NCBI GenBank assembly: GCA_947379685.1
Contig: CANCOG010000009.1
Coordinates: 1 to 25,853 of the forward strand
Length of the DNA: 25,853 nt
Source: Flavipsychrobacter stenotrophus
Lineage (GTDB): Bacteria > Bacteroidota > Bacteroidia > Chitinophagales > Chitinophagaceae
Direction of reading: 5' to 3'
Below the pieces are notes generated by a model, which was given only the letters and a program-made list of their open reading frames with translations, had not been told where the DNA came from and searched no databases. This document shows, piece by piece, positions 16,670 through 24,485 of this stretch (position 1 is its first letter; each line of letters begins with the position of its first letter). The position numbers were made by a program, and so were the translations under genes.

Positions 16670-17346
16670 AGCTTCTTCTTCAACTTTAGTGCCCCTGAAT
16701 ACATTTTAAATGCTGATTTGAAATTGGTCGTGCTGGCTCCGCTGATTCTTGTAGTAGACACCACAGGTATCTCAATGATCTTTACATTCATCATCGAACA
16801 CCTCACAATGATCTCCGCATCTATCAGATCATCGTCTGAAACTATATTCAGTTTATCGTAAACCTTGCGCGGTAAAACTTTCGGGGTACCATTAATGTCC
16901 CAGACAGGTACTTTATATAATATCCGGCATTCAAGGTTATATAAAATAGACCCGGCTTTACGGGTCAGCTTTTCCCTGATGATGCGGGTAGCCTTGACTA
17001 CATTATCATTATTGACCTTTGCGTAATTCAGAATGAGTAACAAATCTTCAATTTCGGTTCTGGCTGAATTCGTATAACAGAGATATTTCCCCTCCGCTTT
17101 TGACAGGCCAAACTTAACCGCCCTGCCCCAGCCTCCCTTTTCCAGCCAAAATACTTTCACATTGGGGCGATTGTTAAGACTGTTCAATTTTTCAACTGCG
17201 CCATCGTTAGCACCGTTTACAATAAACAGTAGTTCCCAAGGCTCACCGAGGGTGTCCAGGTTTTCTGTGTAGGTTTTATATAAATGCTCAGCATGATTAA
17301 CCTGCTTATATAAAGGCAATATGACCGAAAAAATAGGTGTAATCAT
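16666..17346 (-). CDS. atypical family 2 glycosyltransferase lacking a DxD motif
   Basis: A 226-residue GT-A fold protein. It opens 'FSVILPLYKQVNHAEHLYKT', has 'WELLFIVNGANDGAVEKL' as the second nucleotide-binding strand and 'GWGRAVKFGLSKAEGKYLCY' leading to the place where DxD should be. There the sequence reads 'CYTNSARTEIEDL', with no acidic pair. Later segments ('KATRIIREKLTRKAGSILYN', 'WDINGTPKVLPRKVYDKL', 'DDDLIDAEIIVRC') follow the dolichyl/polyprenyl-phosphate mannosyltransferase branch of GT2. There is no transmembrane anchor. It overlaps both neighbours by 4 bases, so it is translationally coupled to the epimerase and DUF4915 genes. It may use an unusual metal-independent mechanism, or bind rather than transfer sugar. 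I am confident of the family, not of the activity. Confidence 0.88.
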   Translation of the reverse strand: MITPIFSVILPLYKQVNHAEHLYKTYTENLDTLGEPWELLFIVNGANDGAVEKLNSLNNRPNVKVFWLEKGGWGRAVKFGLSKAEGKYLCYTNSARTEIEDLLLILNYAKVNNDNVVKATRIIREKLTRKAGSILYNLECRILYKVPVWDINGTPKVLPRKVYDKLNIVSDDDLIDAEIIVRCSMMNVKIIEIPVVSTTRISGASTTNFKSAFKMYSGALKLKKKL

Positions 17347-18350
17347 ACTTGTTTGTTCCAGTTCCAGAATGCAGTATCAAATTTAACTTCTTTTTGCCAT
17401 GAATCAACTTTCGCCAACCCATCGGCCAGGCTAACTTCCGCCTGCCAGCCCAATAGCTCCTTTGCCTTGCGGCTATCAGAATACCAGTCTTTTACATCCC
17501 AATTCCTGTTGGGCATACCATTGAACTCAGGAAGGGAAGGAATATCAAACTGGTCTTTGATCAGGTGGGTCAGCTCTCTTATTGTGGTTTTAACCCCTGT
17601 ACCAATATTAAATGCCTCACCTTTTACTTGCTCAACTGACGAAGCTGCTCTTATAAAAGCGTCACAAACATCATTTACATCAACAAAATCGCGGGAAATA
17701 TCGGGATCGACTAATGGAGGATAAGTCTTCTTGCGGGCAGCCGATACAAGCACAGGTACCAACCTGTCCGGTTCTTCCCATGGTCCATATGCTGAATACA
17801 ACCTCAAATGTACCGCAGGTAAGCGCTCAATTGTTCCGTAGTATTTTACAGAATAATATGATGCAACCTTTGAGACAGCGTAATGACTGTTGGGTACCAG
17901 CAATGCATCTTCAGTTGGCGCCGCACTATTGGTACCATATTCCGAACTAGACCCGGCATGCACATATGCGGCAAAGCCATGCTCCTTTAGTAATTCGATG
18001 ATGTTTACAACCGAGTTGAAATTAGTGTTATATATTTTTTTGTATTCTTTTTGCTTGGAGTAGGCTCCGTAGGCCGCCAGATTAAAAATTGTCCTTGGTT
18101 TATGTTCCCTGAACAGGTCTTTAAGAATAGTGATCTCATTTATATCACATGAAATAATATTGTCAACAGGCGTATAATTTACCAGGAGCCTCCAGTTGTT
18201 GCGCGGATCCTGAGTAATGGCAAATACATCCTTTCTGACGGAGAGGATAACATTAAATAAATTAACACCTATAAACCCTCCAGCGCCAAAAACGAATATG
18301 GGGCCTTCCAGTTCTCTTATTTTTTGTTGAATTGCTTCACTTATTACCAT
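17343..18350 (-). CDS. NAD-dependent sugar epimerase/dehydratase (extended SDR)
   Basis: A 335-residue extended short-chain dehydrogenase acting on nucleotide sugars. The Rossmann NAD-binding motif is GAGGFIG at residues 22-28. The catalytic triad is visible as Ser134-136 in 'AGSSSEYG' and Tyr157-x3-Lys161 in 'HYAVSK'. 'LRLYSAYGPWEEPDRLVPVL' and 'RDFVDVNDVCDAFIRA' are typical substrate-side segments of the UDP/GDP/CDP/dTDP-sugar 4-epimerase and 4,6-dehydratase group. Which nucleotide sugar is used cannot be read. The N-terminus has about 16 extra residues before the Rossmann strand. The start lies 6 bases after the stop of the transketolase C gene and its stop overlaps the glycosyltransferase start, so it is firmly within the operon. 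Confidence 0.9.
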   Translation of the reverse strand: MVISEAIQQKIRELEGPIFVFGAGGFIGVNLFNVILSVRKDVFAITQDPRNNWRLLVNYTPVDNIISCDINEITILKDLFREHKPRTIFNLAAYGAYSKQKEYKKIYNTNFNSVVNIIELLKEHGFAAYVHAGSSSEYGTNSAAPTEDALLVPNSHYAVSKVASYYSVKYYGTIERLPAVHLRLYSAYGPWEEPDRLVPVLVSAARKKTYPPLVDPDISRDFVDVNDVCDAFIRAASSVEQVKGEAFNIGTGVKTTIRELTHLIKDQFDIPSLPEFNGMPNRNWDVKDWYSDSRKAKELLGWQAEVSLADGLAKVDSWQKEVKFDTAFWNWNKQV

Positions 18351-18356
18351 ATCGGC

Positions 18357-19268
18357 TCAAAAATATGAATTAATCACCTTCAAAATATTCCCTTCATCTA
18401 ATCCGCTCAACTGCTGGTGGTAACCCTGGTTACCATACAATCCATTAGGGTAGCCTTCAGCATGTAAACTTATAAATTTATTTAATGGTAACCCAAGTTC
18501 ATTTATCAACAGCGAAACTGCGCCCCCAAGGCCACCCACAGAAATATGTTCCTCAATCACCAACACATTCTTACTTGCTATTATACTCGTCAGCATTTCC
18601 TGAGACAACGCAATAAGTGGAAAGGCATTACAAATAAACACATCTATCTCAGTGCGGTGCGGATGGTCATTCAAGGCAGCCAGCATATTATTCGTTACCG
18701 GACCCATAGAAACAATAGTAAGACCCGGCGCGGTTTCATTTACCAGAACACCACCGCCCTCATTCTGGCGCATACCTTCTGGCGCATTTTTCCCCAACCC
18801 CAACCTCAGGTAGGCAGGGCGGCGCCTTTCGGTCATGATACCTATGCAGCCCCGCATGTCATCAACAAACGCTGGTACATAGCATTGAATATTAGGTAAA
18901 CCACTTAATGTAGCAATATCTTCAATTGCATGATGGCTTGACCCCATAATACCATACCCATATCCACCTCCATTACCTACAATATATACCGGTAAATTAT
19001 GAAAACAGACATCATTACGCATTTGCTCCAGGCAACGGTATACCACAAATGGCGCAATACTGTAACACATAACCTGAAACCCCTGCGAAGCCATACCAGC
19101 TGCAACACCAATCATGTTTTGCTCAGCCACCCCTGCATTAATGAAACGGTCGCCCATTTTACGGGCTACGTTTTCCAATGCTGCATAACCCAGGTCACCG
19201 GTAACAAATACAAAATCATCGCGATCGGCCAGATTTTGTTCAATATATTCGGAAAAATGCTTTCTCAT
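18357..19268 (-). CDS. transketolase-like protein, C-terminal half (PYR + C domains)
   Basis: A 303-residue subunit carrying the pyrimidine-binding and C-terminal domains of a split transketolase. The catalytic Glu49 is in 'FINAGVAEQNMIGVAAG', the segment that activates thiamine diphosphate. 'FVVYRCLEQMRNDV', a glycine-rich loop 'GNGGGYGYG' and 'SSHHAIEDIATL' (His112-His113) follow. The second domain begins about residue 185 ('APGLTIVSMGPVTNNML') and ends with 'VLVIEEHISVGGLGGAVS'. It is designed to pair with the N half encoded 31 bases upstream. In housekeeping metabolism transketolase is usually one chain of about 650-680 residues. A split pair inside a sugar operon points to a dedicated two-carbon transfer or keto-sugar step, although this is inferred. 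Confidence 0.92.
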   Translation of the reverse strand: MRKHFSEYIEQNLADRDDFVFVTGDLGYAALENVARKMGDRFINAGVAEQNMIGVAAGMASQGFQVMCYSIAPFVVYRCLEQMRNDVCFHNLPVYIVGNGGGYGYGIMGSSHHAIEDIATLSGLPNIQCYVPAFVDDMRGCIGIMTERRRPAYLRLGLGKNAPEGMRQNEGGGVLVNETAPGLTIVSMGPVTNNMLAALNDHPHRTEIDVFICNAFPLIALSQEMLTSIIASKNVLVIEEHISVGGLGGAVSLLINELGLPLNKFISLHAEGYPNGLYGNQGYHQQLSGLDEGNILKVINSYF

Positions 19269-19299
19269 TTATACTCAGACCCGAAGGATTTTAATCATT

Positions 19300-20088
19300 T
19301 TAAATACCATAGTTCACCTGCAAATCAAGTTGTGCCTCGGCGTATTGTGCCTCGGTCATGGGGAGATAGTGCCATTCCATTCTATCTTCCATGTACCTGA
19401 TACCCTTTCCTTTTACCGTACGCGCAACAATCATTTTCGGCTTGCCATTTTTTCTAGTAGCAAGTGCTTGCCATGCTTCCAGCAACTTACCTATGTCATG
19501 CCCATCGGCTTCCACTACCTCGAAACCCATGGCTTCCCATAATTTCGGCGCAGCTGTATCTCCCAAAATATCTTGTGTATTTCCAAAACCCTGCAAACCA
19601 TTTCTATCAATAAATGCGATCAGGTTATCCAGTTTATTAGACACAGCGAAATGCCCTGCCTCCCACGAAGTACCCTCGTTCGTTTCTCCATCACTCATCA
19701 GCACAAAACTCAACTTGTCTTCTTTTTTCAATTTTGCTGCTTTGGCAATACCCGCGGCCAATGGGAGTCCATGCCCAAGTGAACCTGTTGCAAATGGAAT
19801 TGCGGCATATTTTAATGGAGCAGGATGGGCTGGCAAGGTTGTGGCATTTTTATAGAAAGTAGACAAATCCTCTACCGGAATAGCACCTGTTTCGTGCAGG
19901 ATAGTATACAAAGCCGTAGCCGCATGGCCTTTTGACAAAATAAATGTATCCCCTTCAGCTTTAAACTTCAGGATGGCAGTCATTATGTCGATACAACTCA
20001 GCGAACACCCAATGTGGCCCGAATTTGCACCGTAGTGCATTTTCAGGATATTGTTCCTCAGTTTGCCCTGTAGTAATTTATAGTCCAT
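19300..20088 (-). CDS. transketolase-like protein, N-terminal half (TPP-binding)
   Basis: 262 residues from the ATG at 20088; the open frame extends 7 codons to a TTG that I regard as unused. It carries the thiamine diphosphate-binding domain: 'HYGANSGHIGCSLSCIDIMT' (His25), 'LSKGHAATALY' (51-61), 'ATGSLGHGLPLAAGIA' (100-115), and the metal/diphosphate motif 'MSDGETNEGTSWEA' (131-144) ending in 'IAFIDRNGLQ'. The first residue of the usual GDGE is Ser here. It is the first gene of the six-gene operon, with a plausible promoter about 30-60 bases upstream. Together with the next gene it should form one transketolase-type heteromer that moves a two-carbon ketol unit between sugars. Confidence 0.92.
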   Translation of the reverse strand: MDYKLLQGKLRNNILKMHYGANSGHIGCSLSCIDIMTAILKFKAEGDTFILSKGHAATALYTILHETGAIPVEDLSTFYKNATTLPAHPAPLKYAAIPFATGSLGHGLPLAAGIAKAAKLKKEDKLSFVLMSDGETNEGTSWEAGHFAVSNKLDNLIAFIDRNGLQGFGNTQDILGDTAAPKLWEAMGFEVVEADGHDIGKLLEAWQALATRKNGKPKMIVARTVKGKGIRYMEDRMEWHYLPMTEAQYAEAQLDLQVNYGI

Positions 20089-20118
20089 GATTCGTAAAAT
20101 GAATTGCAAAAACCTTTA

Positions 20119-20148
20119 CAAGATAGAATGTTTGTTGCAAACAGCCAA
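20119..20148 (-). promoter_or_regulatory. probable promoter of the six-gene sugar operon
   Basis: On the minus strand TTGG (20145-20148), 19 bases, TATCTTG (20119-20125), close to the Bacteroidota -33/-7 pair. It lies 31 bases before the ATG of the transketolase N gene. No other promoter-sized gap exists inside the operon. Confidence 0.4.
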
Positions 20149-20251
20149 TATAATTTAGTTTAAGCGCTCTCCTATTCATCAAATAAATTCGCCTGCAACA
20201 TAATTTACATGCAAATTTTCATATTTCCATTTTCTTCCTTATTTTCGTTTC

Positions 20252-20668
20252 ATGAAACATATCATAACATTTGCCTTAATAATAATGCTGCAGGGAATTG
20301 GTCAGGCGCAAACCAAGGCCGACTACATAAAGGCCATCACCAAATTCCAGACCTACTACAACAGGCAACAATGCAACGAAATCACCAATATGTTTTCCGA
20401 TACCTGGGGGGCAATGAAGCAAACATTATGGGAAGAAAGCAAACAAAAACATCTATGGACAGACTATGGAAAAATGATTTCCTTCCAATATCTGATGGAA
20501 GAAGATAGTCTGGCTTACTTTAAGACAGAATTCGAAAAGTCAGTTCACATGATGAGCTTATCATTGGACAAGGCTAACAAATTTGAAACATTCCGTTTTC
20601 AAACGAGCGATACCCATATTGATAGCGTACTCGGTAAGAGGGCTGTGAAAGTGATCAAACGCAAATAA
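20252..20668 (+). CDS. small secreted protein, DUF3887-like
   Basis: A 138-residue protein with a signal peptide at residues 1-19 ('...GIGQAQ'). The mature part is one helix-rich domain, with 'YIKAITKFQTYYNRQQCNEI' and 'TNMFSDTWGAMKQTLW' at the N side, 'YFKTEFEKSVHMMSLSLDKA' in the middle, and 'KFETFRFQTSD' at the C side. This pattern recalls the DUF3887/SnoaL-like domain found alone or fused to serine hydrolases in Bacteroidota; the match is by eye and tentative. It would be periplasmic or secreted. It is separated from the YfhO gene by 154 bases with possible promoter sequence, so they are probably independent. Confidence 0.7.
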   Translation: MKHIITFALIIMLQGIGQAQTKADYIKAITKFQTYYNRQQCNEITNMFSDTWGAMKQTLWEESKQKHLWTDYGKMISFQYLMEEDSLAYFKTEFEKSVHMMSLSLDKANKFETFRFQTSDTHIDSVLGKRAVKVIKRK

Positions 20669-20822
20669 AATAGTTGCATTTTGTTTGGTGTATGGAAAGG
20701 AACAAACGCTACCGTCGCATAAATGACAATCTGATTTTTTGAACAATGGTTTTTCCTTGGCGTATCCCTCATAGAGATTACTGATTATTTCGTATTTTGG
20801 CACATTACAAAACACAGTTATA

Positions 20823-23291
20823 GTGTCATCAAAGAAAAAGAACGCTCCCGAAAAGGTAATCGAAAAGGTAGTAGAACCGAAACAGACGGCAACCACAACT
20901 TCAGATTCCAAACCGTTAACCGATATTTTTGAAACCTACAAGAGTAAGATCCCCTTCATTGCATTGGGAGTGTTGCTATTGGCAGTCATCATAGTTTTCA
21001 GGGATTATATGCTGGGCGAGAAGGCCTATTTCTTTAGAGATATTGGAAGTGACTCTTACAACTTCTCCTACCCTTCCATGTATAATACCGCCGACTATAT
21101 CGCTAAACACGGCATTCCCAAATGGTCTTTCAATGCGGGTATGGGACAGAGTATTTTCCCATTCATGTTCCGCGACCCATTCGATATCATCTATTACCTG
21201 ACCGGAAAGAATAGCATACTGTTCGGTATTATTTTCAAGGAGATATTGAAAATAGTATTAGCCGGAATGATCTTCTTTAATTTTCTGCGAAAACTGAATG
21301 TATCTGGTTATGCGTCATTGATAGGTTGTCTGTTGTTTTCTTTCTCAGGTTTTATGATATTGGGTAGCGGGTGGTACCTGTTTACCTTTGAGGCACTGAC
21401 TTTAGCACTCCTTCTTCTCGGCTTTGAACATCTATTGAGTGGAGGTAAGTGGTATATCTTCCCTTTCGGCATTTTCCTGATTGGCATTTCACAGCCCTTC
21501 AACCTGTATGTATTCGGTGTTTTCCTGGCCATGTACGCGGTTTTACGCATGGTGATGAGTGACTATACCATTAAGGATGGAGCTATTTTGCTCGGAAAAA
21601 TGGCCGGCCTGGGCGTCGTTGGCATATTAGTGGCTGGTCCTTTCTTCCTCGAAAATGTAGTTCAATTATTGGAAAGCCCGCGCGGAGGCGGTAGTTTTTC
21701 ATTGTCTCACCAGCTCTCGCAAACTCCAATGTTTGAAGCCGCTGACAAACTAGAAATGGGTACCAGCATTCTTCGTTTTTTCTCTACCGATATTTTGGGT
21801 GGAGGGATGGACTTTAAAGGATGGCATAATTACCTGGAAGCGCCTATGTTTTACTGTGGCATTCCTTGCCTGCTGCTAATGCCTCAGGTGTTCCAGTTCC
21901 TGAGTAAAAAAACAAAAACAGCGTTTGGCATTTTTATTGGCATCTGGATCCTTGCTATCATTTTTCCGTATTTCAGGTATTCTTTCTGGCTGTTTTCAGG
22001 CAACTATTACCGGGCATTTTCATTCTTTGTTGCTGTCGTATTTATCTTTTATTCCGTTCAGGCGCTGAATATGATCCTCGAAAAAAGGAAGATCAACCTG
22101 ATCGTTTTGGGAGTGACCGTTGCATTTCTATTGGTTTTACTGAATCATCCCTACTTCCCTGAATCCGGGATCGTGAATCCGACAATAGCCGGTTTCGTCA
22201 GTTTAATGATCATCGTTCATGCAGTTTTGCTGTTTCTGTTGAGCAAGCAAAAAAACATTGCGCCTATTAAATATGCATTCCTGGCGGCCGTGCTTTTGGA
22301 AGTTACTTATTTTTCAGGCTCAACAGTGAATGACCGGGCACCCATCACAGCGTCAGATATTGAACAAAGAGGTGGTTACGGCGATTACTCCATTGAGGCA
22401 CTCGACTACCTGAAAAAACACGACAATTCATTTTACAGGATCGACAAGGGTTATGCATCTACCCTGGCCATGCACTATTCGCTTAATGATGGCATGGCGC
22501 AAGATTACAAGGGGACCAGTTCCTACAATTCCTTCAACCAGGAAAATTACATTCATTACCTTACCCTAATGGGTATGGCCGACACGATGGATGAAACCTC
22601 ATCGCGCTGGGCACAGGGGTTGATGCGCCGGCCTATGCTGGAAGCACAAAACGGGGTTAAGTACATTATCACCAAAAAGATGGTGAACCCGGCATGGTAC
22701 CAGCTTTGCGATTCCCTGACCATGCTTAACAACGTAATTATCCTTAAAAACAAAAACGTGCTCCCGCTTGGCTTTGGGTACAATTGCTTTATCAGGGAAA
22801 ACAGTTTCAAGACGCTGAATACCTTCCAGAAAGATTATCTCTCGCTAAAAGCAGCGGTTGTGAAAGACGCCGATGTTGCCAAGTGCAGCGGACTTAAAGA
22901 GATCACGCTTGCGGATACATTCGGGACAGGTCAGTTTACATTTGATAATATAACTCAGATGGTAACAGCGCTTAAGGCAGACACCATGACCATGAGTAAT
23001 TATACAGATGTGCTGATCAATGGCAAAGTAAACCTGAACGAAAACCGGATGATGTACTTCGCAATGCCATTTGACGCTGGCTGGAAAGCCACTGTTGATG
23101 GCAAGGAGCAGGATAAGATCATACTCAGTGCCGGCATGACCGGCCTGATGCTACCGAAGGGACAGCACACCATAAACCTTGCTTACGACCTTCGTTACCT
23201 GAAAAAAGGAATGATGATGAGCTTTGCTGGCTTGCTGCTGTTTGCCGGTTTGTTTGTTGTGGCAAGAAAGAAGGGGAAAGAGGAGGCTTAA
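20823..23291 (+). CDS. YfhO family multi-pass membrane protein
   Basis: An 822-residue integral membrane protein starting at GTG (20823). After a charged, Lys-rich N-tail of about 40 residues, the first transmembrane helix is 'IPFIALGVLLLAVIIVF'. The hallmark 'YFFRDIGSDSYNFSYPSMYN' loop with 'GIPKWSFNAGMGQSIFPFMF' follows, then about 11-12 further helices to about residue 500. A large extracytoplasmic domain comes next (about 500-790), ending 'YFAMPFDAGWKATVDGKEQD', a segment conserved in YfhO proteins, and then a last helix. YfhO proteins are GT-C-like and in Bacillus take part in glycosylating envelope polymers with lipid-linked sugars. The acidic 'RDIGSD' pair early in the chain fits the GT-C catalytic region. 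The gene lies on the opposite strand to the sugar operon, about 0.7 kb away, so a shared pathway is possible but unproven. Confidence 0.9.
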   Translation: MSSKKKNAPEKVIEKVVEPKQTATTTSDSKPLTDIFETYKSKIPFIALGVLLLAVIIVFRDYMLGEKAYFFRDIGSDSYNFSYPSMYNTADYIAKHGIPKWSFNAGMGQSIFPFMFRDPFDIIYYLTGKNSILFGIIFKEILKIVLAGMIFFNFLRKLNVSGYASLIGCLLFSFSGFMILGSGWYLFTFEALTLALLLLGFEHLLSGGKWYIFPFGIFLIGISQPFNLYVFGVFLAMYAVLRMVMSDYTIKDGAILLGKMAGLGVVGILVAGPFFLENVVQLLESPRGGGSFSLSHQLSQTPMFEAADKLEMGTSILRFFSTDILGGGMDFKGWHNYLEAPMFYCGIPCLLLMPQVFQFLSKKTKTAFGIFIGIWILAIIFPYFRYSFWLFSGNYYRAFSFFVAVVFIFYSVQALNMILEKRKINLIVLGVTVAFLLVLLNHPYFPESGIVNPTIAGFVSLMIIVHAVLLFLLSKQKNIAPIKYAFLAAVLLEVTYFSGSTVNDRAPITASDIEQRGGYGDYSIEALDYLKKHDNSFYRIDKGYASTLAMHYSLNDGMAQDYKGTSSYNSFNQENYIHYLTLMGMADTMDETSSRWAQGLMRRPMLEAQNGVKYIITKKMVNPAWYQLCDSLTMLNNVIILKNKNVLPLGFGYNCFIRENSFKTLNTFQKDYLSLKAAVVKDADVAKCSGLKEITLADTFGTGQFTFDNITQMVTALKADTMTMSNYTDVLINGKVNLNENRMMYFAMPFDAGWKATVDGKEQDKIILSAGMTGLMLPKGQHTINLAYDLRYLKKGMMMSFAGLLLFAGLFVVARKKGKEEA

Positions 23292-23292
23292 A

Positions 23293-23330
23293 ACTCACGA
23301 GCCGGTTCAGTAACTTCGAATCTCGTGAGT
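23293..23330 (+). terminator. hairpin just after the YfhO gene
   Basis: ACTCACGAG (23293-23301) and CTCGTGAGT (23322-23330) are perfect 9-base inverted repeats around a 20-base loop, starting 2 bases past the stop. There is no T run after it, so it is a weak intrinsic terminator or an RNA 3'-end stabiliser. Confidence 0.45.
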
Positions 23331-23350
23331 AAGTATCGCTGGCTTCTTCA

Positions 23351-23508
23351 TGATGCCGACGGCATCACATATTTATAGAAAAATGCTATCCTTTTCTAAC
23401 GATGCCGAAGGTATCGCACCTGCATAAACCAAAAACGTAGTGCGATACCTTTGGCATCGGCAGCATTCATTCACTTTAATCTATAAATGTGCAATCCCTT
23501 CAGGATTG
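23351..23508. repeat. composite palindromic intergenic repeat
   Basis: Four nested inverted pairs. The central pair is 23400-23418 with 23441-23459, 19 bases with one mismatch, built on CGATGCCgAAGGTATCGCA. AATGCT (23382-23387) pairs with AGCATT (23462-23467). ATTTATAG (23371-23378) pairs with CTATAAAT (23481-23488). At the two ends are small hairpins, TGATGCC/GGCATCA (23351-23367) and CAATCC/GGATTG (23492-23508). No ORF is supported in it. Similar GATGCC and AATCC/GGATT motifs are common between genes in Bacteroidota. Origin and function are unknown. Confidence 0.7.
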
Positions 23509-23531
23509 TCCGGCTAACTAACTCAAATGCA

Positions 23532-23822
23532 CTAACTACCCTGAATCATCAGTACACTTTTCACCGACTGTTCCTTTAAATGAAGGAAGGACTTGCGGGT
23601 TTCGTCGCGCTTGAACTGTTCGAAATGGGCTTCAGAAGGGAAGCTAACCAGATGAATTTCGTAGGGCGCTTCAATAGCTGCTTCTATCACTTCACCGGAC
23701 TTTATACGCAACATAAGTACGCCTTCGTATTGGTTAATAATAGGAATTGCCATGGCTTCAAATTCATTAAAAATCTCCTCCTTGCCGGGTTGCAGATATA
23801 TAAGTTGGGTTATGTAGATCAT
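23532..23822 (-). CDS. DUF1330 family protein (dimeric alpha/beta barrel)
   Basis: A 96-residue protein with a ferredoxin-like alpha/beta pattern. 'MIYITQLIYLQPGKEEIFNE' gives strand 1 and the start of helix 1. 'GVLMLRIKSGEVIE' is the hairpin, 'YEIHLVSFPSEAHFEQFKRD' is strand 3 plus helix 2, and 'SVKSVLMIQGS' is the last strand. This fits DUF1330 and related dimeric alpha/beta barrel proteins; some members are monooxygenase-like, but none of the residues here prove a reaction. There is no signal peptide. It is divergent from the DUF1801 gene, and its stop lies just beyond the composite palindrome. Confidence 0.8.
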   Translation of the reverse strand: MIYITQLIYLQPGKEEIFNEFEAMAIPIINQYEGVLMLRIKSGEVIEAAIEAPYEIHLVSFPSEAHFEQFKRDETRKSFLHLKEQSVKSVLMIQGS

Positions 23823-23989
23823 GGCTTTTCTAATTGGGAAGATTGTTCACAGACTGGATACTGTAGTGAGTTTTTCTTAATTTTATAAAAATTGGTAGCG
23901 AACTATTCTGCATTTCTTTGTCAGATTACAGAGAATGTATCTCTCAACTGACAAAACTAAAGAAGTTTCAAACAATAAAAACGAAGTTC

Positions 23990-24475
23990 ATGAGCAAAAC
24001 CGACAGCCAGGACCTACTGCAATTTCTTGCTCCGTTTGGAGAAGAAAAAACGGAGGTCGTCATGTGGCTGCGGGAATTTGTTTGGGATTTATATCCTCAA
24101 ACCAATGAGCTCATCTACGACAACTATAATGCAGTGGCATTTGGGTGGTCACCTACGGATAAAATAGGTCATACTTTTTGTTCCATAGCCGTTGGGCGGA
24201 GTAGTGGCAATGTTCATTTTGGTTTCTACTGGGGTAGCCAGATCGCCGACCCGGAAAAAATGCTGCTGGGTAATGGCAACCAATACCGTTATATTTTGGT
24301 AAAAACCATTGCTGACTTCCCCAGAGCATACATGGAACAATTGTTATTGGATGCTTATGCCAATTCCCTGGCGAAAGTAAAAGACCCAAAACAGCTTATG
24401 CAAGGGGTTACCATTACGAAATCAATCTCTTCGGTAAAGCGGGAGAAAAAAGCTACCCCCAAGAAAAAGAAATAG
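23990..24475 (+). CDS. DUF1801 family protein
   Basis: 161 residues from the ATG at 23990. The frame is open upstream to a TTG at 23918, but that extension has no family character. The body resembles DUF1801/YdhG proteins: 'LLQFLAPFGEEKTEVVMWLR' is the helical start, 'YPQTNELIYDNYNAVAFGWS' the core strand pair, and 'FGFYWGSQIADPEKMLLGNG' followed by 'YRYILVKTIADFPRAYMEQL' the later part. The last 15 residues are very Lys-rich (ends KATPKKKK), which could be a flexible nucleic-acid-binding tail. The function of the family is not known. The TAG stop (24473-24475) is 3 bases from the 7-base duplication that flanks the MITE-like element. Confidence 0.82.
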   Translation: MSKTDSQDLLQFLAPFGEEKTEVVMWLREFVWDLYPQTNELIYDNYNAVAFGWSPTDKIGHTFCSIAVGRSSGNVHFGFYWGSQIADPEKMLLGNGNQYRYILVKTIADFPRAYMEQLLLDAYANSLAKVKDPKQLMQGVTITKSISSVKREKKATPKKKK

Positions 24476-24485
24476 TCCCCTACTT

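Noticed and set aside
19391..19855. 154-codon plus-strand ORF
   Set aside because: It is antisense to the transketolase N gene, whose catalytic motifs are clear.
23918..23989. TTG-initiated extension of the DUF1801 protein
   Set aside because: The family-like sequence starts after the ATG at 23990, and a TTG start is unlikely when a good ATG follows.
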